In this document: positions 47,301-52,790 of the stretch, piece after piece
Layout: every line of letters starts with the position of its first letter
How positions within the stretch are numbered: position 1 is the stretch's first letter
Assembly: GCA_012845835.1 (NCBI GenBank)
Contig: JABAKD010000024.1
Coordinates: forward strand, 3,390,061-3,454,060
Direction: 5' to 3'
Length of the DNA stretch: 64,000 bases
From: Undaria pinnatifida
Taxonomy: Eukaryota > Sar > Phaeophyceae > Laminariales > Alariaceae
Notes under the pieces: model-generated
What the model was told of the DNA's origin: nothing
Seen by the model: the letters and a program-made list of their open reading frames with translations, nothing else
Databases searched by the model: none
Translations under genes and position numbers: made by a program

Positions 47301-49656
47301 GGCCGTACTTCCCCAGCGACGAGTGTAAACGTTAGCGGTGGTGATGGTGGTGGAAGCGGTGGCGGTGCGAGGGGGGAGGGAAGCAGCGCGTTTGATATGA
47401 ATGGAGATGGCGGCGGTGGTGCCCGGTTGGATGCCTGGGAGCGGGGGGTTCTTGCGGTGAGCGGCGGGGGCGAGGAGAGGGGGAGGGGGGCAGGGACAGC
47501 GGCGCACGCGCAGCTTGGAGCGCCCCACCTTCTGTGGGACAACCCGCTGGTTGCGTTTTCTACGGGTCATTCACAGATGGCTTCGCTGACGCCTGCGGGG
47601 GAGGGGTCTGGTAGCGGCAGTGGTGGCGGTGGGGGTAATGGTGTTACCGCGGCTTGCGCTCGACGGCAAGGGCAAGACCAAGGACAAGGGAAACAGGCGA
47701 CAGTACCCTCGTTTAATGGCGTCGGGAACAACAGCAGCAGTAGCAGCAGCAACGGCGTCGCGGCGGGAGGAGGAGGGGGAGGCGGTGCAGGGGCAGGGGG
47801 AGGGTACGGACAATCGCACCCAGCGCCACCGCCGCTATCTCCGCCCCCGCTCTCCTCGCCAATAATGTCAGCGTTAGGGTCCGGTTCAGGGTCAGCATCC
47901 GTGGCAGCCGCAGCAGCAACAGGGGCGGCGCCCAGCCCCGCGCTACATCCCCCGAACATGCACAACTGCAGTCCCGGGTTTTCCACTTCTTCGCTTGGAA
48001 GCACCGGGGGGCAGGGGACCGCTATGAGGGGCTTGACCAACCCCTGGGAAGGACTGGACAACCAGGCGCGTTTGGGGTCGTCGGGAGCGGCGGGGAGGAT
48101 GGGGGGGTCTACGATCGTTGGGTGGGAATCGCCGGCGGTGCCGTCGGGGGCGGGAGGGGGAGCGGGGGCGGGGGCGGGGACACATTCGCTGAAGCGACCT
48201 AGGCCGGGCAGCAGCGCGTCTGATTATCAGGTACAGGTGTTACCCCGAAATTGTACTACTGCTGTAGTGTTTTTTGGGGGGATTTGGGTTGGGTTGGGTT
48301 GGGTTTTTCTTGCGCTGTGTTAAGTTGTGTTGCCATGTGTGCTGGGTTGGGTTGGGCTGTTGAGTTTGTTTATGTTGCGTTCGGGGTTTGGTTGGATTGG
48401 GTTAGTTGTTGTGTTGGACTGGGTTGTGTTGGTGATTTGTTGTGTTGGGTGCTGGGTGTTGTGTTGTGTTGGGTGCCGAGTTGAGTTTGGTTTGAGTTTG
48501 GGGTGGGTTCGGTCGTGTGTGCTGTGCTGTGTGGGTTGTGGTGTTGTGTCGTACGAGGGTTCATAGATTGGGGAGGGGGGGGGAGAGAGAACGGCTGCCT
48601 TGTGTTAGGGTTGGAGCGGCGGCGGCATCTCGGGGTGCTTTGTATGTGTCGGAATTTTTGTCTGTCCCGTGTCTCTCTGTCTAGCTGCGTTTGTGTGTGC
48701 GGGTATCGAATGCGCTCCATGGATGGTATGCCGGCCTTAGTGAGGCTAACCGCCCCGCGTCCCCCCTCCGTATTCGGCGCCATTGTCTCCCTCTCTCGCG
48801 CCTTGTCCACCCACACACCTGCACCAACACCACCAACACCAACACCAACACCAACACCACCAACACCAACACCACCAACACCAACACCACCAACACCAAC
48901 ACCAGCACCGATACCAACACCGTTACCCGCACCACTAACACCAACATCGCGACCATTCCCGGCACCAACACCAACACCAATACCACTACAAACACATACC
49001 ACCAATATCACCATCACCACGACCAACACGCACCATCACCAACACCACGACCAACACACACCACCAATACCGCCAACACCACGAGCAACACCAATACCAA
49101 CACCAACACTACCACCATTACTAACACCAACACCCCCACGGTTACAATCACCACCTCCCCCCACCAGAAGCAGGCGCAGCAGCGAGTCCGCGCGGCAACG
49201 GCCGGGAGACTTTCATGCAGTAGTAGCAGCAGCAACAAGACTTCCAACAGCAGCAGCAACGGCAGCAGCAGCAGCAGCAGCAATGTTCAGAAAATTCCCT
49301 TCATAGGCAACATGTTCGGATCCCACGGGGGTGGAAGCGGCAGCAGCAGCAACAGCGGCGGCGGCAGCGGCAGCAGCAGCAGCAGCAATGCAGACAATGG
49401 AAGAAGAAGCACTGCGGTCAACATCGGGCTCGGCTCCGGTATTGACAGCTTTTGGAGTGGGACTGCCAGCAGTGGTGCGAGCGGCATCGGTGGTAATGGC
49501 AGGCGAGGTGGCTTGAACAATCCTGCCACCGCTACCCCCACCGCTGTTGTAGGGGGAGGCGGGTCGGCTTCGGGAGTCGGAGGGGGAGGGGGGGTTGTAG
49601 GTTGGGACGACGAAGTTCTGCGAACGCTTGATGGACTCGGAGATCCTATAGGGTAG
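22109..49656 (+). CDS. SIZ1-like: PIAS/SIZ-type E3 SUMO-protein ligase, at least 13 exons
   Basis: Transfers SUMO from the E2 (Ubc9) to nuclear substrates. Exons: 22109-22228, about 26754-26892, about 28299-28501, 29474-29557, about 34644-34743, 37024-37158, 38623-38691, 39978-40148, 40912-41050, 41912-42042, 45843-45960, 46657-48230, 49168-49656; about 1,150 residues. From exon 3 onward every junction is GT-AG and in phase. The PINIT domain runs from DPFVEVSE (exon 3) to exon 7. The SP-RING is in exons 8-9, with zinc ligands in CKH and CGVC. The post-ring segment with DGHWDP is in exon 10. The C-terminus is Ala/Gly/Ser/Pro-rich and carries a SUMO-interacting motif VFDLSLDSDEDEE. Plant SIZ1 and animal PIAS share this order. 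No PHD finger was seen and the N-terminal SAP is not clear. Confidence 0.92.
22640..23620. repeat. Degenerate CCAATCTCCGATCT-type repeats
   Basis: Many short TCTCCGATCTCC/CCAATCTCC words in intron 1 of the ligase. At 23355-23420, CTCCGACCGGAGACGTACAA is repeated in tandem. A GGGTTAGGGGTAGGG stretch resembling telomere repeats lies at 23172-23205. Confidence 0.6.
23880..24140 (+). repeat. Inverted partner of 35400-35720
   Basis: Ordered blocks GAGATCTGTATGG, CATGTTACCGGGTGGGACC, CGTACGATCTG and CTATGTACAGACCCTGGACAACATCT match the complement of the 35.4-35.7-kb sequence. Confidence 0.7.
24645..25115. repeat. C-rich low-complexity block
   Basis: CCCCAACCCC/CCCACC words on the plus strand with strong strand asymmetry. 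No coding signal is seen. Confidence 0.75.
25290..26020. repeat. 16-bp minisatellite (GGTGTAACGGTCGGTA)n
   Basis: About 45 imperfect units. Because 16 is not a multiple of three, all frames stay open for long stretches and give spurious Arg/Pro/Thr-rich ORFs. It is interrupted at 26021-26224 by unrelated sequence and resumes at 26225-26360. Confidence 0.95.
26225..26360. repeat. Continuation of the 16-bp minisatellite
   Basis: The same AACGGTCGGTAGGTG units appear after a 205-bp interruption. Confidence 0.9.
26484..26550. repeat. GTT microsatellite
   Basis: (GTT)n of about 20 units with one interruption, 200 bp upstream of exon 2. Confidence 0.95.
26754..26892 (+). CDS. SIZ1-like: SUMO ligase exon 2 (uncertain start)
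   Basis: A strong pyrimidine tract ends GAACAG, and the donor is GGG/GTAAGA. The open frame contains SHALELAAVAEEISMGYMDV, helix-like and protein-like. Its frame requires a start phase other than the phase 0 left by exon 1; the end phase (0) fits exon 3. Confidence 0.55.
27170..27515. repeat. Tandem repeat of about 110-bp units
   Basis: TTGACGGACATCCATCAAAG-type starts at about 27200, 27308 and 27422, each followed by AAATTCCCACACTA and AGAGACCTTGA. Confidence 0.85.
27545..27615 (+). repeat. Dispersed repeat X, copy 6
   Basis: Contains CGATAATCATCTTTGCAAGC. Confidence 0.6.
27640..27785 (+). repeat. Dispersed repeat Y, copy 2
   Basis: CCTCTGGCGGATGCAGAAAA ... GCGCTAGCTGGCG, colinear with the 16.8-kb copy. 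Confidence 0.7.
28299..28501 (+). CDS. SIZ1-like: SUMO ligase exon 3 (start of PINIT)
   Basis: A Gly/Ala-rich linker leads into DVLRRSELDPFVEVSETVGG, resembling the first strand of PINIT domains (LPFYEVLDELIKPT-like). It ends in phase 2 at GTGAGTGG. The exact acceptor is unclear (GCAG at 28298 chosen; AAG at 28286 is an alternative). The end of this exon is echoed several times downstream. Confidence 0.8.
28502..29420 (+). repeat. GGGTTAGGG-rich intron with echoes of exon 3
   Basis: Intron 3 is built of GGGTTAGGGTT words (telomere-like but irregular) and repeated fragments of the end of exon 3 with its donor: 28897-29005 (still reads LRRSGLGPFVEV), 29148-29200 and 29290-29355, plus shorter pieces near 28663 and 28778. 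Confidence 0.8.
29474..29557 (+). CDS. SIZ1-like: SUMO ligase exon 4 (PINIT)
   Basis: After TGTGCAG it reads PQDGVVVGFNLSQPVMEATR and then RSLAADK. It corresponds to the FxLTxxQ strand-helix of PINIT. Phase 2 in and phase 2 out; donor GTATGT. Confidence 0.85.
29600..29680 (-). mobile_element. TTAA-flanked micro-MITE
   Basis: An 81-bp element bounded by TTAA at both ends (29600-29603 and 29677-29680). Termini TTAACGCCTTTTCA and GGAGGGTTAA are near-inverted. It belongs to a family of ten or more copies with internal GAAACCCG...GGACAAATTACTTGAA. Confidence 0.7.
29936..30115 (+). mobile_element. tRNA-derived SINE, 5'-truncated copy
   Basis: Matches the body of the 37.4-kb copy from AAAGCGCCAGAGAGCGTG through TTGCTGAACCCTATGCG and CCTGTGACCACGGCTT to the end. 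The tRNA-like head is missing. Confidence 0.75.
30238..30445. mobile_element. GGGTCGG-rich MITE, copy 2
   Basis: Begins TTTTCACGGTTCATG, with a GGGTCGG body, and ends GGGATCCGACCCATGAAAAA. Confidence 0.65.
30697..30790 (-). mobile_element. TTAA-type micro-MITE copy
   Basis: TTAACGCCGTTACCGAAACC ... AATTACTTGAAGAGTTAGTA ... GGCTCTAAAGGGGTTGA. The right TTAA is mutated to TTGA. Confidence 0.65.
30989..33801. repeat. TATCGATAGG-rich block with inverted ends
   Basis: Ends CACCCTGGACAATAGG (30989-31004) and GCTATTGTCCAGGGTG (33786-33801) are inverted, with one mismatch in 16. Inside are dozens of CCTATTG/CAATAGG and TATCGATCGACA words spaced irregularly every 30-60 bp. A non-repetitive insert lies at about 31320-32090, and a third end-like copy ACCCTGGATAATA at about 32507. 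No transposase was found. Confidence 0.7.
34005..34292 (+). mobile_element. Non-LTR retrotransposon family B, truncated 3' end
   Basis: The reading frame ends RSPFMLLAEHLTAFRAWCTQ before a stop, then a 3' block GACGTACTTCGTCCTGACA...CTACGGCTATG, and finally AATGAGTACCCCCCCCC. The same peptide and 3' block occur at 58.06-58.40 kb in reverse. Confidence 0.65.
34644..34743 (+). CDS. SIZ1-like: SUMO ligase exon 5 (PINIT)
   Basis: Encodes HLWPLESVCQVNRSFQQLKQ, matching the QWPxxxDLQVNG part of plant SIZ1 PINIT. The chosen acceptor (GAGCAG at 34643) keeps phase 2 with exon 4 but has a weak tract. The donor is GTGTGG, phase 0. Confidence 0.75.
35390..35720 (-). repeat. 64-bp tandem repeat in the inverted element
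   Basis: AGCTGCCGTCATGAGATGTT recurs at about 35418, 35483 and 35548 (three units). With 35580-35720 it forms the complement of 23880-24140. Confidence 0.8.
36115..36320 (+). pseudogene. Echoes of the acceptor side of SUMO ligase exon 6
   Basis: 36120-36190 parallels 36978-37050: CGCCTCAACCCGAAAATGT, a pyrimidine tract, then GGTGTTCGTTCTTCC in place of GGTGTTCTTCC. Shorter partial copies of GCGGCGCAACC follow at 36212 and 36286. Confidence 0.6.
36445..36600 (+). repeat. Dispersed repeat Y, copy 3
   Basis: CCTCCAGCGAATGGGGAAAA ... GGCGCTAGCTGGCG. Confidence 0.65.
37024..37158 (+). CDS. SIZ1-like: SUMO ligase exon 6 (PINIT core)
   Basis: Forty-five codons including LKGDCSPLDIGHACRLGENR and VELYSSD, the conserved PINIT strand-turn-strand. 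Acceptor TTTGCAG, donor CAG/GTATGG, phase 0 at both ends. Confidence 0.93.
37405..37692 (+). mobile_element. tRNA-derived SINE, full-length copy
   Basis: About 288 bp. The head has a polymerase III A-box-like GGTGGCGTATCAAG and a B-box-like GTGAGTTCGAGCCC at tRNA spacing. The body includes TTGACTTGCGGAAAGCGCGA and CTGTGACCACGGCTTGTCC, ending near AAAGCTGGAA. Three other copies are in this window. Confidence 0.8.
37780..37842 (+). repeat. Dispersed repeat X, copy 7 (partial)
   Basis: ACACTCAATTTTGCAAGCTG ... GATGCTTCGATAGCGCG. Confidence 0.6.
38170..38345. repeat. GTT/GGTGTT microsatellite
   Basis: (GTT)n, then (GGTGTT)n of about 17 units, then (GTT)n again. The Val/Leu/Cys and Asn/Thr ORFs here are artefacts. 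Confidence 0.95.
38623..38691 (+). CDS. SIZ1-like: SUMO ligase exon 7 (end of PINIT)
   Basis: Twenty-three codons including TVRLVGVDEVLRNIKQRSHL, the closing strand and helix of PINIT. A T-run plus GGCCAG forms the acceptor; donor AAG/GTCAGT. Confidence 0.9.
38960..39046 (+). pseudogene. Decayed copy of SUMO ligase exon 8 start
   Basis: TTTGTTTTGGCGTGAGCAG is identical to the sequence before true exon 8, followed by a diverged copy of its first 60 bases (TTCAAGCGGTGCCTCGATTT versus TTCAAGGGGTGTCTCGACCT). It has an in-frame stop. Confidence 0.85.
39978..40148 (+). CDS. SIZ1-like: SUMO ligase exon 8 (acidic linker into SP-RING)
   Basis: EALRRVKRSFKGCLDLDVAA, then a run of eight Glu (GAG microsatellite), then LSLRCPLGL, the conserved SLxCPL that opens the SP-RING. 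Donor CTT/GTGAGT, phase 0. Confidence 0.92.
40415..40850 (+). pseudogene. Three decayed copies of the SP-RING exon start
   Basis: TGTCGATAACGTGCCCGGG at about 40472, GTGCCGATAACGTGCCCGGG at about 40638 and GTGCCGCTTTCTTGCGCGGG at about 40801 each follow a CCCCTCCGCAATGTTG-type tract, as in true exon 9 (40912). They break off within 20-50 bases of exon sequence. Confidence 0.88.
40912..41050 (+). CDS. SIZ1-like: SUMO ligase exon 9 (SP-RING zinc finger)
   Basis: Reads VPITCPGRGRFCKHLQCFDL, then KTFLNFNKDC and WKCGVCNMPLRP. Zinc ligands by family comparison are Cys12, His14, Cys37 and Cys40 of the exon. QCFDL is the E2-contact signature of MIZ/SP-RING fingers. Acceptor CCTAG, donor CCCG/GTGAGA, phase 0 to phase 1. 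Confidence 0.97.
41183..41240 (+). pseudogene. Decayed copy of the SP-RING exon end
   Basis: TGCAGCGTGTGTAACACGCC and the following TTGTGGTGCTGG match the end of exon 9 and the start of intron 9. It still reads CSVCNTPL before a stop; the donor GTGAGA has become ATAAGA. Confidence 0.85.
41250..41480. repeat. G-rich block with poly(G)
   Basis: TGGGTTGGGCTGGGTTGG words, then an uninterrupted G run of about 24 at 41390-41414. Confidence 0.85.
41628..41712 (+). pseudogene. Decayed copy of SUMO ligase exon 10 start
   Basis: CTGTAGCGGACCTTGTAGTTGAT, then diverged GAGGTGATCCGCACCTTGGA, parallels 41905-41990. The frame is broken after DLVVDV. Confidence 0.85.
41713..41815 (+). mobile_element. TTAA-type micro-MITE copy
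   Basis: CCCCTTTAGAGCCCC ... AATTCGAAGTAA ... GGTAAAGGCGTTAA. Confidence 0.65.
41912..42042 (+). CDS. SIZ1-like: SUMO ligase exon 10 (post-ring segment)
   Basis: Encodes DLVVDTYLDEVVRTLEEQGL and later EVEIHKDGHWDPI, the conserved helix plus W-x-P segment that follows SP-RING and contacts SUMO in SIZ proteins. Acceptor TTATAG, phase 1; donor AAG/GTATTG, phase 0. Confidence 0.95.
42190..42315 (+). mobile_element. Non-LTR retrotransposon family A, short 3' fragment
   Basis: GTTGGAGGTGTCTATTGGGAG ... GCAAGCATCAATGAGTATGC. It lacks the poly(C) run seen on the other copies. Confidence 0.65.
42526..42809 (+). mobile_element. tRNA-derived SINE, full-length copy
   Basis: A-box-like GGTGGCGTATCAGG and B-box GAGTTCGAATCCCCC are better preserved here than at 37.4 kb. 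The two copies are about 90 per cent alike. It lies in intron 10 of the ligase. Confidence 0.85.
43065..43350. repeat. 77-bp tandem repeat, four units
   Basis: CCCGTCATTCAGAAAACGTT occurs at about 43090, 43165, 43242 and 43320, with GCCAGAAAGAGGTATACCTTA between copies. Related words occur near 2025 and 56215. Confidence 0.9.
43523..43622 (+). mobile_element. TTAA-type micro-MITE copy
   Basis: CCCCTTTAGAACCCCCGAAA ... TTTCCAGCTGTAAATGCGTTAA. Confidence 0.65.
43908..44111 (+). mobile_element. Two adjacent TTAA-type micro-MITE copies
   Basis: Copies at 43908-43992 and 44025-44111 share CTTTAGAGCCCT, CCTCCCT and GGGTTTCCAGCTGT. The second ends AAGGCGTTAA. Confidence 0.65.
44222..44309 (+). mobile_element. 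TTAA-type micro-MITE copy
   Basis: TTTACCCCTTTAGAGCCCCC ... GGGTTTTCAGTTGAAAAGGG then TTAA. Confidence 0.65.
44515..44602 (+). pseudogene. Decayed copy of SUMO ligase exon 11 start
   Basis: GGCGGCAGGCGGGCAAGGGTA, then AGGCGAGATCGGGAAAAA and AAAGTCAG, parallels the acceptor and first 45 bases of exon 11 (GACGGCAGGCGGGCAAGAGTA...). The true exon is 1.3 kb downstream. Confidence 0.8.
44884..45020 (+). other. Possible optional exon or chance ORF
   Basis: CTACAG precedes an open stretch reading TMAIKVREGQAAAARQMSQG. Exon 10 to exon 11 is already in phase without it, and no domain is recognised. Confidence 0.2.
45062..45088. other. 27-bp near-perfect palindrome
   Basis: GTCCCGATCTCAG and CTGAGATCGGGAC are exact inverted copies separated by one base. 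It lies in the intron between exons 10 and 11. Confidence 0.9.
45262..45450. mobile_element. GGGTCGG-rich MITE, copy 3
   Basis: GGGCTTTTCACGGATG at one end, a GGGTCGGGTCGAGTCGG body, and GACCCGACCCGTGAAGGCAC at the other. Confidence 0.7.
45689..45769 (+). mobile_element. TTAA-flanked micro-MITE
   Basis: TTAA at 45689-45692 and 45766-45769; ends TTAACCCCTTAAG and GTGAAGGCGTTAA. It sits 73 bp before exon 11. Confidence 0.75.
45843..45960 (+). CDS. SIZ1-like: SUMO ligase exon 11 (basic segment)
   Basis: A basic cluster (AGKSRRDRKKTQ, a possible nuclear localisation signal), then Ala-rich, then STSPDVIGVLENGG. PDVIGVL is itself SIM-like. Acceptor GGCAG, donor GGAG/GTAAGAG; phase 0 to phase 1 fits both neighbours. 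Confidence 0.85.
45990..46345. repeat. Pentanucleotide array (TTGGC)n then (TTGGG)n
   Basis: About 20 TTGGC units, then about 35 near-perfect TTGGG units, in the intron between exons 11 and 12. The G-rich strand is the coding strand, so both DNA and nascent RNA could form G-quadruplexes. The Pro/Thr/Gln/Asn and Trp/Val/Gly ORFs are artefacts. Confidence 0.97.
46657..48230 (+). CDS. SIZ1-like: SUMO ligase exon 12 (long low-complexity tail with SIM)
   Basis: A 1.57-kb open exon with good tract CCACCCCCAG and donor CAG/GTACAG. It starts GNPEDSAVDLDGDD. EVFDLSLDSDEDEE near the start is a hydrophobic core followed by acids, the form of a SUMO-interacting motif. The rest is Ala, Gly, Ser and Pro runs encoded by GGC/AGC/GCG repeats, probably disordered. 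Confidence 0.85.
48270..48560. repeat. Degenerate TTGGG/TTGTG repeats
   Basis: Irregular TTGGGTT and GTGTTG words right after exon 12. Probably the same expansion tendency as the 46-kb array. Confidence 0.7.
48815..49125. repeat. (CCAACA)n/(CACCAA)n array
   Basis: About 300 bp of imperfect ACCAACACC units ending just before exon 13. It supplies a C/A-rich upstream tract. Confidence 0.9.
49168..49656 (+). CDS. SIZ1-like: SUMO ligase exon 13 (C-terminus)
   Basis: After CCCCCCACCAG it reads KQAQQRVRAATAGRL, Ser/Asn/Gly runs, then a less repetitive end VGWDDEVLRTLDGLGDPIG and a TAG stop at 49654-49656. Phase 0 matches exon 12. It is supported by phase and frame, not by homology. Confidence 0.7.
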   Translation, partial: KQAQQRVRAATAGRLSCSSSSSNKTSNSSSNGSSSSSSNVQKIPFIGNMFGSHGGGSGSSSNSGGGSGSSSSSNADNGRRSTAVNIGLGSGIDSFWSGTASSGASGIGGNGRRGGLNNPATATPTAVVGGGGSASGVGGGGGVVGWDDEVLRTLDGLGDPIG

Positions 49657-50019
49657 AGGAGGGGTGGGAAGGGGGCGGGGGCGGGGGGGTGTATTGGGGG
49701 GTGCGAGGGTAGCTGACACGCCAGGGTTGACGTTGTCTCTGCTGGGGGGGGCTTCACTTTTTACGTACGCATGCATAAAATACACGCACCACGCCTCGCT
49801 GTTCCGTTTTGTTTTGTGTCGCCTTGCTTGGGGGGTGTTGGTAGTGCTGGTAGTGGGGGGCAGGGTCGGGCGGTTGTTGTGGTGGAGCCTCTTTTTTTTT
49901 TTCGTCTCGTTGTTTACTAGCTCGAGGTCGGGCGACCCGGCTTGGGTAAGTGCCGTTGAGTTGGCTCGGTGCAACTGGCTTGGCCTGGTGCTGCTTGAGC
50001 AGGCTTGGTTTGGCTTGGT

Positions 50020-50475
50020 TTGACTCAGCTTGGCTTGGCTCGGCTTGGCTCGGCTTGGCTTGGCTTGGCTTGGCTTGGCTTGACTTGGCCTGGCTTGGCC
50101 TGGTGCTGCTTAGCTTGGCTTAGCTTGGCTTGGCTTGGCTTGGCTTGGCTTGGCTTGGCTTGGCTTGGCTTGGCTTGGCTTGGCTTGGCTTGGCTTGGCT
50201 TGGCTTGGCTTGGCTTGGCTTGGCTTGCCTGGGCGTGGCTTGCCTGGGCTTGGCTTGGCTTGGCTTGGCTTGGCGTGGCTTGGCCTGGCCTGGCCTGTCC
50301 TGTCCTGGCTTGGCTTGGTTGGCTTGGCTTGGCTTGGCTTGGCGTGGCGTGGCGTGGCTTGGCTTGGCTTGGCTTGGCTTGGCTTGGCTTGGCTTGGCTT
50401 GGCTTGGCTTGGCTTGGCTTGGCTTGGCTTGGCTTGGCTTGGCTTGGCTTGGCTTGGCTTGGCTCGACTTGGCTG
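50020..50475. repeat. Pentanucleotide array (TTGGC)n
   Basis: About 85 units of TTGGC with a less regular stretch at 50220-50345. It begins about 360 bp after the stop codon of the SUMO ligase and may be in the 3' UTR or beyond. Confidence 0.97.
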
Positions 50476-50929
50476 ATGTTGGCTGAGCCTGACGTGCCTG
50501 GCCTTGCGTTGCCGCGGCTTGCCTTGGCTCGGCTCGGCTTGCCTCAGCTTGCCTCTTAATGGCGTGAATGCTGATGCCGATGAGGGAATAATTTCTCGCC
50601 GTCGCCGTCTTCGCGGGCGTCTCGTGTGTCTCCTTGGTGGCCGATTTTTCGTTCTGGTGGTTCCGGCGTGGAGCTGGCTATAGATACACCATGCAGACAC
50701 GCGCACGCACGCTGTCTGCGCGGCGTGCGCCCCTCTTAGACGGTGGCTGTGGTTAGCTTGAATAATTCCCGGCCTGGAGACGGACGGTGGTGGTGAGATG
50801 AGATGGTTCGGAAGGCAAGACCCGTTTTTTCATCGGGAAAAGGTTTGGTGAACCACTCGCGAGCTGCGCTTTCGTCTTGGGCGTGCTCGTAGGTGCTACT
50901 TGAAGTGATACTACTGCTGTAAGTGGCGT

Positions 50930-52790
50930 TAGCGCTAAGGCTAGCGTTAAGCGCTGGCGCTAAATAATGAGAACGCGTTAGGGATGACGCTAACTATTGG
51001 GGATATTGGTTTTTTACGCTTGAGGCTGGCGCTGGGAGGTTACGCTAGCATTTACGAACGCTGAAGCTGTGGAATTGACGCTGATTTGTTGACGCTTGAG
51101 ACACTGACGCTTGTCGTTGGTATGCCGAATGGTGCCTGGGAACAAAAAGGTACTGCTACAACGCTACGGCCAAATGTTGACCATTGTTGACGCTCACGCC
51201 AACGCTTACGCTGACACGCTAGCGTTAAGCGTTATTACGCTGTGCCAGGTAAGCGTTGAACAAGAATGGGCCGCTAACGCTAACGCTGAGCTTGTTGACG
51301 CTGATACGACAACGCGGGCGCAAACAGCCCCGATGCTAGCGCTGATCATTATTATGAGAATCGGTGTCAAAGAAGGAATGTTTAAGATACTTGAAGCTCG
51401 AATGCTGACGGTGAGATTATGATGCTGAAATAGATACCGACGCTTACGCCGACACGATGGCGTGTAAGGATCAATATGCTTAGCGTCGAAGGTGTTGTAA
51501 ATTGTAGACGCGCAATTGTTGACGATATGTGAACCCTTGCTCTTACTCCGACGCTAGCGCTATGCATTACAGCGATGAGCGGCGCCAGGCAAGCGCGTGT
51601 TGTCAAACCGCTGACGCTTGCACATGTTAATGCCGTGGTGTTCACGCTGAGACGCTAATGCTTACGCCGACACCGCTAGTGTTACGTGTTGCCATAAGCT
51701 AACCTGTGTCGAACGAAAACAGGATGCTATCGCCAACGATGACAGTGACACGAAAATTCTGACGCTTGCGCGGGCGCCAGTGCTGTAACCGTTGCAATGC
51801 CAAGCAGTGGCGAACAAGGTGTTGTTAACAAAACACTGAAACTCAAATGTTGACGCTGAGGCGCTGATGCTTACGCTGACACGCTAGCGTCACGCGTTAT
51901 GGTGCTAAGCAATAACGAACAAAAACGGGGCCGTTAACATCGCCCAGATGTTGACGCGCTGAGCACGACTACTATGCCGGCCCTAGCGCTAAGCGTCAAT
52001 ATTCTCCTAAGCGGTGTCGAATGGGGAAATGTTAAAACGCTGACGTCCAACTGGCGACAGTGAGGCGCTGACGCTTGCACGCTAGCGTTACGTGGTGTTG
52101 CGCTCAGCAATGTCGAACAAGAACGGGCTGTTAATGCAAACGCTCAGATGTTGACGCCGACGCTTGCGTCGACACGCTAGCGCGAAGAGTGCCCCTATGC
52201 TACCCGGTTTTGAATAAGAGCGGGCCGTCAACGTTAACGCTCTACTGTTGACGCGAAGATGAAAACGCTTACGAAGACGCTAGCTAGCGCTAATCTTTAC
52301 CATTATGCCAAGGGGTGTCGAACGGAAGGTGTTATAAAAATGCTGGCGCTCGAATTTGACGCTGAGGTGTTGGCACTGAGGCGTTGACGCTTTTATGCCG
52401 ACACGCTAGCGTTGCGCATTATTTTACCAAGCGTTGTCGAACAAGAACAGGCCGCTATCGCGAACGTTCATAACTTAATGCGCTAATCGTTGTGGTACGA
52501 ATCGGTATCGAACAGAAGGCGAAGTGTTGCTAAAACGCGACTTTCAAAAGTTGACGCTCAGGCGTAAAAAATGCTGACGTTTACGCTATCTCGTTATTAT
52601 TGCACTAGTCGCTGTTACGCCAGGCCGTGTCGAAATAGAAAGTGCCGTTAAAATGCTGTTGCAAGGGCGTTTGCACGGAGACGACAACGCCGACTGATGC
52701 AGACGAGGATCAAGCGCTAATCTATCAGGCGGAGAGTTGAACAAGAACAAGACGCCTGCGCTGACATGGTGACGATTATTACGCCGGTAA
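50930..52790. repeat. Satellite-like array, about 105-bp units in alternating pairs
   Basis: GACACGCTAGCGTTACGC and GTCGAACAAGAACGGGCCGT mark one unit type, and GTCGAACGGAAGGTGTTAAA the other. Anchors fall near 51255, 51365, 51702, 51805, 51915, 52017, 52113, 52215, 52315, 52435, 52510 and 52632, so spacing is about 100-110 and the two types tend to alternate. Confidence 0.8.

Noticed and set aside
46592-47542. 316-codon minus-strand open frame opposite exon 12
   Set aside because: Mirror of the GGC/AGC/GCG triplet repeats of the true exon. Composition is Pro/Leu/Ala only and no domain is seen.
45816-47570. 584-codon minus-strand open frame rich in Pro, Thr, Gln and Asn
   Set aside because: It runs through the (TTGGG)n/(TTGGC)n array, whose complement is open in several frames, and then antisense to ligase exon 12. 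An artefact of repeats.
50005-50559. Trp/Leu/Gly/Ala repeat protein and its complement (Lys/Pro/Ser/Gln/Ala)
   Set aside because: A direct translation of the pentanucleotide array; nothing beyond the repeat supports coding.
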